Shown piece by piece: positions 1-5,006 of a stretch of 6,507 nt of DNA; position 1 is the first letter of the stretch, and each line of letters begins with the position of its first letter. This stretch comes from Burkholderiales bacterium (GTDB lineage Bacteria > Pseudomonadota > Gammaproteobacteria > Burkholderiales > SG8-39). The stretch covers positions 1 through 6,507 of the forward strand of contig JAENXP010000140.1 in assembly GCA_016649475.1 (NCBI GenBank), given 5' to 3'. The notes under the pieces were generated by a model. The model was not told where the DNA came from, did not search any database, and worked only from the letters and a program-made list of their open reading frames with translations. The translations under genes and the position numbers were made by a program.

Positions 1-497
1 CCGGAATGATGGGCGGTTACGGTCCGGGCAATGGCATGGGCCCCGGAATGATGGGCGGCTACGGTCCGGGCAATGGCATGGGTCCCGGAATGATGGGCGG
101 TTACGGTCCGGGCTACGGCATGCACGCCTGGGGCAACCCCGATGAAAGTCTGGCGGCAATGAAAGCGGAGTTGGCGATCACCGAAAAACAGGAAGGCGCA
201 TGGCAGGCATTCACCAACAACGCCAAGAAGCAGAGCGAAAGCAGGCAGGCGTGGTTTGCCAAGATGCACGAAGCGCGCAGCGCAGGCTCGGCACCTGAGG
301 TGCTCGCGCAGCGTACGGAACTGATGAAGCAGCGCCAGGCCGAGATGGAGGCCAACACCGCGGCACTGAAAGACCTTTATGCGGTACTCACGCCGGAACA
401 GAAATCCGTCGCGGACCAGCGCTTCGGCGGATTCGGGCCGGGATACGGCGCGGGATACGGTCGCGGATACGGCGGCCCGAGGGGTTATTCGCGTTAA
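1..497 (+). CDS. Spy/CpxP-like LTxxQ periplasmic protein (5' truncated)
   Basis: The reading frame is open to the left edge, so the true start and any signal peptide lie outside the window; the ATG at 6 is only an in-repeat methionine. The visible 163 residues begin with Met/Gly/Tyr/Pro-rich 14-residue repeats (residues 1-40). A Lys/Glu/Gln-rich, predicted helical segment follows (about 46-140), with two LTxxQ-type motifs: ITEKQ near 59-63 and LTPEQ at 128-132. The tail is Gly/Tyr-rich (141-163). Paired LTxxQ motifs in a helical domain are the hallmark of Spy/CpxP periplasmic chaperone-like proteins, which respond to envelope stress and metals. The flanking repeats are not part of classical Spy. 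A SHOCT protein and a multicopper oxidase follow on the same strand, which suggests a metal-stress role; this is inference. Family assignment is fairly sure, exact function is not. Confidence 0.75.
   Translation, partial: GMMGGYGPGNGMGPGMMGGYGPGNGMGPGMMGGYGPGYGMHAWGNPDESLAAMKAELAITEKQEGAWQAFTNNAKKQSESRQAWFAKMHEARSAGSAPEVLAQRTELMKQRQAEMEANTAALKDLYAVLTPEQKSVADQRFGGFGPGYGAGYGRGYGGPRGYSR
6..122 (+). repeat. 42-bp in-frame tandem repeat
   Basis: Two full 42-bp units (6-47 and 48-89) and a partial third (90-122) encode MMGGYGPGNGMGPG repeats inside the Spy-like gene. The two full units differ only at a few synonymous positions (GGT/GGC, CCC/TCC context), so the duplication is recent or kept uniform. 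The bases before position 6 match the end of a unit, so more copies may lie upstream of the window. Confidence 0.9.
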
Positions 498-508
498 AGT
501 GTAGCAGC

Positions 509-531
509 GCGGGGCGGCACCGCCGCTCCGC
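509..531 (+). other. GC-rich hairpin between Spy-like and SHOCT genes
   Basis: Bases 509-518 pair with 522-531, giving a stem of up to 10 bp with one G-T wobble and a 3-nt loop. It lies 12 nt after the stop codon of the Spy-like gene. No T-run follows, so it is not a classical intrinsic terminator. It could protect the upstream mRNA end or attenuate read-through into the downstream pair. The structure is seen directly; the role is inferred. Confidence 0.5.
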
Positions 532-605
532 ATCGCAGCAATGACAGACGACCTTCGGACCCGCATGCGCCTACGCGCACCGTTCCTTGGTTTCAGGAGA
601 AAGAG

Positions 606-851
606 ATGATGTGGGGATACGACGGATTCGGATACGGTGGAATTGGAATGGGCATAGGCATGTTGTTTTTCTGGGGACTGATCATCGCCGCCATCGTGAT
701 GCTGGTGCGCGGCTTCGGCGCAAAGTCCGGCGGCGGCGAACCCAGGCTGCGCGAGAAGACAGCGCTCGACATACTCGGCGAGCGTTATGCGAGAGGCGAG
801 ATCGACAAAGCGGAGTTCGAGGAAAAGCGCCGTGATCTTGCCGCCGGCTGA
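606..851 (+). CDS. Small membrane protein with C-terminal SHOCT domain
   Basis: The 81-residue product has a Met/Gly/Tyr/Trp-rich N-terminus (1-19), one hydrophobic membrane segment (about 18-36) and a linker. It ends in a SHOCT domain (about 52-79), recognisable from the pattern ALDILGERYARGEI followed by FEEKRRDL. SHOCT domains are short helical modules, usually at the C-terminus of small membrane proteins, and are thought to mediate oligomerisation or protein contacts. The start is ATG at 606, preceded by AGGAGA (595-600); a second ATG follows at once at 609. The gene lies between a Spy-like gene and a multicopper oxidase, and its 3' end overlaps the likely start of the oxidase. A role as membrane partner of the metal-handling proteins is inference. 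Domain assignment is good; function is unknown. Confidence 0.85.
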   Translation: MMWGYDGFGYGGIGMGIGMLFFWGLIIAAIVMLVRGFGAKSGGGEPRLREKTALDILGERYARGEIDKAEFEEKRRDLAAG

Positions 852-2385
852 GCGAATCGCGGTGGACGCGCAACGCAGGAATTTCCTGCGGGTTGCCGGC
901 GCAACGGCGATGGCAGGCGCCCTGCCATTCGCACCTTGGCCGAATATGGCGGTGGCTGCGACGGCCGACAGCTTCACGCCGGACGTCGAGATCGAACTCG
1001 TAGCGCGGCCCGATGAATTGCAGCTGCTGCCCGGCCCGACCACCGGTGTATGGCGCTACGCAGGCCGCGTGCTGAAGGGCCCGTCAGACGCCGTGCAGTC
1101 GCTCCCAGGCAGCTATGCCGGCCCGATTTTCCGTTTCAGGACCGGACAGAAGGTGCGCATCCGCTTCAAGAACCAGATACCGCAGCCGAGCATCGTGCAC
1201 TGGCACGGATTGATCGTTCCGGAGCAGATGGACGGCCATCCGCGCCATGTGGTTGCCAGCGGCGGCGAGTACCTCTACGAATTCACGGTGCGCAACCGCG
1301 CCGGGACCTACTGGTTCCACCCGCATCCGCACGGTTACACGGGAACCCAGGTGTACGGCGGGCTCGCCGGGCTCATACTGGTGAGCGACGACGAAGAGCG
1401 CGCGGCAGGGCTGCCGGACGGCGAACGCGATATTTCCATCGTGCTCGCCGACCGCACTTTCGACCGTGCGAACCAGCTGGTGTATGAGGCTGCCATGGGC
1501 GGCGGAATGATGGGCAGCATGACCGGCTTCTTCGGCGAACGCATACTCGCCAACGGCCGTTCCGCGCTCTCGTTTCCGGCGGCGTCCGGCGCTTACCGCG
1601 TGCGCCTGCTCAATGGTTCGAACTCGCGCATCTACCGCATCGCACGATCGGACCGCAAGCCCCTGGCGGCGATCGCCTCGGACGGCGGCCTGCTCGCCGC
1701 GCCCGAGTCCAGATCCTTTATTGTGCTCGGTCCGGCGGAGCGGGCCGAATTGTGGCTCGATTTTCACGACGAGTCCTCCGGCAGCAAAATCGCCCTGGTC
1801 GCAGAGCCGCTGGACTTCGGCGGCGGCGGAATGGGAATGATGGGCGGGATGATGGGACGCGGCGCCCGCGCGCGGACTGCCTCACCCAGTTCATTCGCGC
1901 TGTTTACGGTCGGCCGGGGCGCGGTCCGCCAGACCCTCCCCGCGCGGCTGGCCGAACTTGCGCCGGCTGCGGCTCCGCGGGACATGCCACGACGGGAATT
2001 TGCGCTCACCATGGGCCATATGCGCTGGGGTATCAATGGCCGCACTTTCGAAATGGATGAAGTCGCGCCCTACGAGCGGATACGCTTCGGCGACACCGAG
2101 GTGTGGGAATTCAGCAACCGAAACTCCATGATGGTCATGCCGCATCCGATGCATATACACGGCGTGCAGTTCCGTGTTCTCGAGCGCACCGGCACGCCGC
2201 CGGATCTTCAGGAACTGCACGCGGGCTTTCTCGACGGCGGCGTCAAGGACACGGTGCTGGTGCTGCCCGGCGAGCGCGTGCGCGTGCTGCTGAGTTTCAA
2301 GGACTTCCGCGGATTGTTTCTGTATCACTGCCACAACCTCGTGCACGAGGACATGGGCATGATGCGAAACTTCCGCGTCGCCTGA
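832..2385 (+). CDS. Tat-exported multicopper oxidase (CueO/CotA-like)
   Basis: This is a complete three-cupredoxin oxidase of about 517 residues, which oxidises substrates or Cu(I) with reduction of O2 to water in the periplasm. The N-terminus has a twin-arginine motif, RRNFLR (15-20), then a hydrophobic stretch and an Ala-rich cleavage region (about 40-46). Copper ligands are all present: HWHG (123-126), WFHPHPHG (161-168), HPMHIHG (438-444) and HCH with following H and Met (499-501, 505, 510). Met-rich segments lie at 222-230 and 334-341, as in copper-tolerance oxidases. I chose GTG at 832 because GAGGAA at 819-824 gives a well-spaced ribosome site. GTG at 862 would give a shorter Tat leader, and ATG at 787 lacks a site. 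The gene overlaps the SHOCT gene by 20 bp, which suggests translational coupling. Copper detoxification is the likely role; the substrate cannot be read from sequence. Confidence 0.92.
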   Translation: MILPPAERIAVDAQRRNFLRVAGATAMAGALPFAPWPNMAVAATADSFTPDVEIELVARPDELQLLPGPTTGVWRYAGRVLKGPSDAVQSLPGSYAGPIFRFRTGQKVRIRFKNQIPQPSIVHWHGLIVPEQMDGHPRHVVASGGEYLYEFTVRNRAGTYWFHPHPHGYTGTQVYGGLAGLILVSDDEERAAGLPDGERDISIVLADRTFDRANQLVYEAAMGGGMMGSMTGFFGERILANGRSALSFPAASGAYRVRLLNGSNSRIYRIARSDRKPLAAIASDGGLLAAPESRSFIVLGPAERAELWLDFHDESSGSKIALVAEPLDFGGGGMGMMGGMMGRGARARTASPSSFALFTVGRGAVRQTLPARLAELAPAAAPRDMPRREFALTMGHMRWGINGRTFEMDEVAPYERIRFGDTEVWEFSNRNSMMVMPHPMHIHGVQFRVLERTGTPPDLQELHAGFLDGGVKDTVLVLPGERVRVLLSFKDFRGLFLYHCHNLVHEDMGMMRNFRVA

Positions 2386-2440
2386 GGGCGGTCGCGGGGA
2401 CGGTCCCGGGCCCGGCGTCAGAGCAACCTCACCGCAACGA

Positions 2441-2464
2441 ACCCCGACACTGTCGCGGGTTTTT
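2441..2464 (+). terminator. Rho-independent terminator after the oxidase gene
   Basis: The stem is formed by 2441-2448 and 2452-2460 with one bulged C at 2456 and a small loop (ACT at 2449-2451, closed by C2448-G2452). Five T residues follow directly (2460-2464). It lies about 55 nt after the oxidase stop codon and would end the copper-module transcript. The insertion sequence starts 5 bp later. Confidence 0.7.
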
Positions 2465-2469
2465 AGACT

Positions 2470-2487
2470 TGTCCGGTTCTGTAGCAC
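2470..2487 (+). repeat. Left terminal inverted repeat of the IS
   Basis: TGTCCGGTTCTGTAGCAC is the exact reverse complement of 3800-3817. Exactly 24 bp inward, at 2494, the core TGTCCG occurs again, mirroring the arrangement at the right end. Confidence 0.92.
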
Positions 2488-2507
2488 ATGAATTGTCCGC
2501 TTTTTCT

Positions 2508-2562
2508 GTTGAGGGCGGGAAGCGGCGAAGGGCGTAGCCCGTAGCCGGTTTCCGCCCTCAAC
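2508..2562. other. Long hairpin in the left end of the IS
   Basis: Bases 2508-2526 pair with 2544-2562: 19 positions with one mismatch and one G-T wobble. A second small stem (GGGC/GCCC, 2530-2540) sits in the loop. An outer pair, TGTCCGC (2494-2500) with GCGGACA (2573-2579), encloses it. It lies between the transposase stop codon and the left terminal repeat, with no T-run on the - strand side. It could block transcripts entering the element or end the transposase mRNA; the role is inferred. Confidence 0.6.
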
Positions 2563-2581
2563 AAGGCGCTTGGCGGACAGC

Positions 2582-3757
2582 TCAAGCAGCCTGCTGCATG
2601 TCCTCGGTGATTGGACTCCCCTCCGGGGTGAAATAAGCCAGTCCGCGCGGTCCGTGAAACAGTGCAATCGCTCCGTTAGCGTAACGATTCACCCGCACCC
2701 GTGCTTTGACGTAATGACAGCGGTGCCGATCGGCCGGGATCTGCAGGATCATCCCTTCGAAGCGCACACAGTTGTCGGGGCTGACGGTGCGCTCAAACTG
2801 CTCGCACAAGATGTCTTCCAGACACCCTCCGATCCAGGGAACAAAGGCCGAACCTTGCTCTATCGCTGGCTGCGCAAACTCAGCATTGAATGCGGGCAAA
2901 TAGGCCGTGGCCAGGTACTGGTTGGCTTGGGCCATGCCCGTGATGCCCGCCAGCGCCAACTCTTGCGGCAAACGCCCTTGATGCGTTCCAAAGGCGCGCT
3001 CTGAGCGCCCCCGCGCCTCGGGTGAGTAGGCGGGGATCATGTCGATACCCAGCTGCTTCATGGCACGGCCAAACTGGGTGAGCTTGTCGCGGTCAACCTT
3101 GCCCTGTGCGTCCGGCGTGTGCCAGTAATGGCTACCCCGGTCACTGTAGAACGAACTAAACAGACCCCGGGTCGCAATCACATCGTGCACGCCCCGGAAA
3201 CTGCTCGCCGTGCCTTCCTCTTCGACAAAGAACATCGAGTAGTGCTCTCCGGTGGCGTCGTCCATGGTGACGATCAAGTCCCACTTCTTCCCGGCCACCC
3301 ATTCGTGGCTGCTCCCGTCCTGGTGGATCATCATCCCCGGCAGCGCTGAGCGCTCTCGGCGTTTGCGATGGGCGCCGCGCTTCTCCGCTTTGGGTACCAG
3401 CTTCGCCTCTTGCAGGCGCTTCTTGACCCAGGTGTAGCCCCGCTTACCGCCTTCGCGTTTGTACCAGCTGTGGAAGTGTTTGACGTTCCAACCGCTGTGC
3501 CAGTTTCGATACCGCTCGGTCAGCGCCATCACTTCATCGACCGGTGCCCTCCGGTACGAGACATGGTCCAGCCGCCGGTCAATCAAGCCCTCCAGCCCCT
3601 CTGCCTCGTACCTCGACAGATACCGCCTAAAACTGCGCTCGCACATCCCCAGTATCTGCGCCGCTGCGGCCTGCGTCAGCCGTCCCGCGCTCCATCCCTC
3701 ATAGGCTTCCTCGAACCTCATCTTTCGTATCTCCTGTAGCACTTGCGTCGGCGTCAT
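2582..3757 (-). CDS. DDE transposase of ISNCY-like insertion sequence
   Basis: The 391-residue product cuts and joins the element ends. A helix-turn-helix region (about 23-50, with LTQAAAAQILG and RSFRRYL) should bind the ends. The RNase H-like core has the acidic residues D147 (in HQDGS), D206 (in YSDRG) and probably E253 (in ARGRSER). A long insert sits between the second D and the E, as in several ISNCY members. A C-terminal domain (about 300-391) completes it. The start is ATG at 3757, with AAGGGGG ending 6 nt upstream. GTG at 3778 would add 7 residues but lies at the base of a hairpin. The frame is intact with no stop or frameshift, so the enzyme is probably functional. The family name is from recognition, not from a search. 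Confidence 0.9.
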   Translation of the reverse strand: MTPTQVLQEIRKMRFEEAYEGWSAGRLTQAAAAQILGMCERSFRRYLSRYEAEGLEGLIDRRLDHVSYRRAPVDEVMALTERYRNWHSGWNVKHFHSWYKREGGKRGYTWVKKRLQEAKLVPKAEKRGAHRKRRERSALPGMMIHQDGSSHEWVAGKKWDLIVTMDDATGEHYSMFFVEEEGTASSFRGVHDVIATRGLFSSFYSDRGSHYWHTPDAQGKVDRDKLTQFGRAMKQLGIDMIPAYSPEARGRSERAFGTHQGRLPQELALAGITGMAQANQYLATAYLPAFNAEFAQPAIEQGSAFVPWIGGCLEDILCEQFERTVSPDNCVRFEGMILQIPADRHRCHYVKARVRVNRYANGAIALFHGPRGLAYFTPEGSPITEDMQQAA

Positions 3758-3760
3758 TTC

Positions 3761-3778
3761 GCACCCCCTTCGGGGCAC
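3761..3778 (-). promoter_or_regulatory. Hairpin enclosing the transposase ribosome binding site
   Basis: On the - strand, the sequence from 3778 to 3761 folds as CCCC-GAAG-GGGG, extended by two G-T pairs and a G-C pair. The GGGGG strand is the Shine-Dalgarno sequence of the ATG at 3757. Such hairpins in other IS families keep transposase translation low when an external transcript runs through the element. The pairing is seen; regulation is inferred. Confidence 0.45.
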
Positions 3779-3784
3779 TATGAC

Positions 3785-3796
3785 AACCGGACAGAT
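3785..3796 (-). repeat. Subterminal repeat at right IS end
   Basis: AACCGGACAGAT at 3785-3796 is repeated at 3809-3820, 24 bp away, the outer copy covering the IS tip. The left end has the same 24-bp spacing of TGTCCG (2470 and 2494). Both ends therefore carry a pair of putative transposase binding sites. Confidence 0.65.
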
Positions 3797-3799
3797 GTC

Positions 3800-3817
3800 G
3801 TGCTACAGAACCGGACA
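3800..3817 (-). repeat. Right terminal inverted repeat of the IS
   Basis: GTGCTACAGAACCGGACA is the exact reverse complement of 2470-2487. The match does not continue outward, since the next bases differ, and this sets the element boundary. Confidence 0.92.
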
Positions 3818-3851
3818 GATCATGAACTCGCGACACAATCGACTCTAAGCC

Positions 3852-3880
3852 TTGCTGAAAAGTTGCGCAGAAGCTAAAGT
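3852..3880 (+). promoter_or_regulatory. Possible sigma70 promoter for the exbB-lpxK operon
   Basis: TTGCTG (3852-3857) and TAAAGT (3875-3880) are separated by 17 bp, the preferred spacing. They lie about 30 bp before the TTG start of the ExbB-like gene. The match to consensus is moderate (3/6 and 4/6). It lies outside the IS, so the operon would keep its own promoter despite the insertion. Confidence 0.3.
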
Positions 3881-3910
3881 GACGGCGGAAAAATTTTTCG
3901 GGAGAGTTAA

Positions 3911-4558
3911 TTGTTTGCGCTCATCGCCGCTGCTGGCTGGCCGGTCTATCCGTTGCTGATCGCCTCGATCATCGCGGTAGCCTTGATCATCGAGCGTCTG
4001 ATGATGTTGCGCAAAGATAAAATAGTGCCCGCCGATTTGTTCGGCAAGGTGGTCAACGCGTATCGACAGCAAGGCGTGAACCCGCAGATGCTGGACCAGC
4101 TCGCCAAGGATTCTCCGCTTGGACAAGTGCTCGCCGCCGGTCTGAGAAACTACAAGAGTTCGCGCTACGTCATGAAGGAGGCCATCGAAGAGGCGGGCCA
4201 TGCCGTGGCGCACGAACTGGAGCGCTTCCTCACTACTTTGGGCACCCTCGCGACCATTGCCCCGCTGATGGGCTTGTTCGGCACCGTGGTGGGCATGATC
4301 GAAATTTTCGGCTCGCAATCGCCTACGGGCACCAATCCGCAGGTGCTGGCGCATGGCATCTCGGTGGCGCTGTATAACACCGCGCTTGGTCTGGTGGTCG
4401 CGATTCCGGCAATGATCTTTTACCGCCATTTCCGCGCCAAGGTGGAAAGTTTTCTGGTGGAGATGGAACAGCAGGCGAGCAAGCTGGTGGACCTGATACA
4501 CGGAGAACGACTGGACTTCGACGGCACCAAGTCGCCGCGGTCCCCGGATAAAGCATGA
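3911..4558 (+). CDS. exbB: ExbB/TolQ-type proton channel protein
   Basis: The 215-residue inner-membrane protein forms, with ExbD, a proton-driven motor that energises TonB-type transport or related envelope work. Membrane segments lie at about 12-32, 107-130 and 148-172. The family signature APLMGLFGTVVGM is at 117-129, and NTALGLVVAIPAM at 157-169. The start is TTG at 3911, with GGGAGAG (3900-3906) just upstream; no closer ATG exists in frame. Its stop overlaps the ExbD start as ATGA, so the two are translated together. The glutamate found in TM3 of E. coli ExbB and TolQ (in GIAEAL) aligns with V152 here (GISVAL), so the segment has no acidic residue. TolQ is an alternative name, but lpxK linkage and lack of other tol genes favour the ExbB-like label. 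No tonB is in the window. Confidence 0.88.
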   Translation: MFALIAAAGWPVYPLLIASIIAVALIIERLMMLRKDKIVPADLFGKVVNAYRQQGVNPQMLDQLAKDSPLGQVLAAGLRNYKSSRYVMKEAIEEAGHAVAHELERFLTTLGTLATIAPLMGLFGTVVGMIEIFGSQSPTGTNPQVLAHGISVALYNTALGLVVAIPAMIFYRHFRAKVESFLVEMEQQASKLVDLIHGERLDFDGTKSPRSPDKA

Positions 4559-4974
4559 ATTTTCAGCGCTTCCACGCCAGGGAACCCCTGGAGATGAATC
4601 TGATCCCTTTGATAGACGTACTGCTGGTGATCCTCATTTTCCTCATGATCACCACGACATATTCCAAGTTTGCCGAACTGCAGATCAATCTGCCCACCGC
4701 GGATGCGCAGAAACAGCTGGAGCGGCCCAACGAGATCAACATCACTGTCAGTTCCACCGGGCAATACACCATCAATCGCAAACCGGTGGTGTTCCGCGAA
4801 GTGACCGGATTATCCGATGAGATGCGCCGTGCGGCCGGCGAGCTCAAGGATCCGGTGGTGGTAATCAACGCCGACGCCAACGCAACGCACCAGTCCGTGA
4901 TTCACGTCATGGAAGCGGCGCGGCTGGCCGGATACGGCCACATCTCCTTCGCCACGCAAACGCAGACCAAATAA
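4555..4974 (+). CDS. exbD: ExbD/TolR-type biopolymer transport protein
   Basis: The 139-residue protein has a short cytoplasmic N-terminus, one membrane helix (about 15-36) and a periplasmic domain (about 40-139). The helix carries the conserved acidic residue D21 in NLIPLIDVLLVILIF, the residue that is protonated in the ExbB-ExbD motor. The periplasmic part has the usual pattern, with VVVINADANATHQSVIHVMEA near 106-124 and a GYGHISFAT end. The ATG start lies inside the stop of the ExbB-like gene (ATGA, 4555-4558), a sign of coupled translation and of a fixed partnership. It precedes lpxK by 32 bp, probably in the same transcript. Confidence 0.9.
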   Translation: MNFQRFHAREPLEMNLIPLIDVLLVILIFLMITTTYSKFAELQINLPTADAQKQLERPNEINITVSSTGQYTINRKPVVFREVTGLSDEMRRAAGELKDPVVVINADANATHQSVIHVMEAARLAGYGHISFATQTQTK

Positions 4975-5006
4975 CCCGCAGCTGCGGTCCTCGCCTGGGG
5001 AATGAA

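Larger units (their letters stand above)
2470..3817 (-). mobile_element. Complete insertion sequence, ISNCY/IS1202-like
   Basis: The element is 1348 bp, bounded by perfect 18-bp inverted repeats starting TGTCC and ending GGACA, and holds one intact transposase gene on the - strand. Its coding content and DDE transposase resemble the ISNCY group. The left flank (ending GACT) and right flank (starting GATC) show no direct repeat of 4-10 bp, and comparing the adjoining 27 bp gives no duplication either. The element may have lost its duplication through recombination between copies, or its target duplication may have decayed. The intact gene and perfect ends suggest recent arrival or current activity. 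Confidence 0.9.

Noticed and set aside
498..605. CueR/CopR-type operator before the SHOCT gene
   Set aside because: No dyad resembling ACCTTCC-spacer-GGAAGGT was found; the ACCTTC at 550-555 has no matching partner at the right distance.
1084..1767. Long open frame on the - strand opposite the oxidase gene (227 codons)
   Set aside because: It lies wholly antisense to a well-supported oxidase. Its translation shows no recognisable domain, and GC-rich coding DNA commonly gives such shadow frames.
1891..2667. - strand frame running from the IS through the terminator into the oxidase gene
   Set aside because: It crosses the IS boundary and a terminator and is antisense to the conserved oxidase C-terminus; a chance frame.
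2443..3844. Long (27-bp) target duplication, as reported for IS1202-type elements
   Set aside because: The 27 bp adjoining each end share only the final GACT and scattered bases, not a direct repeat.
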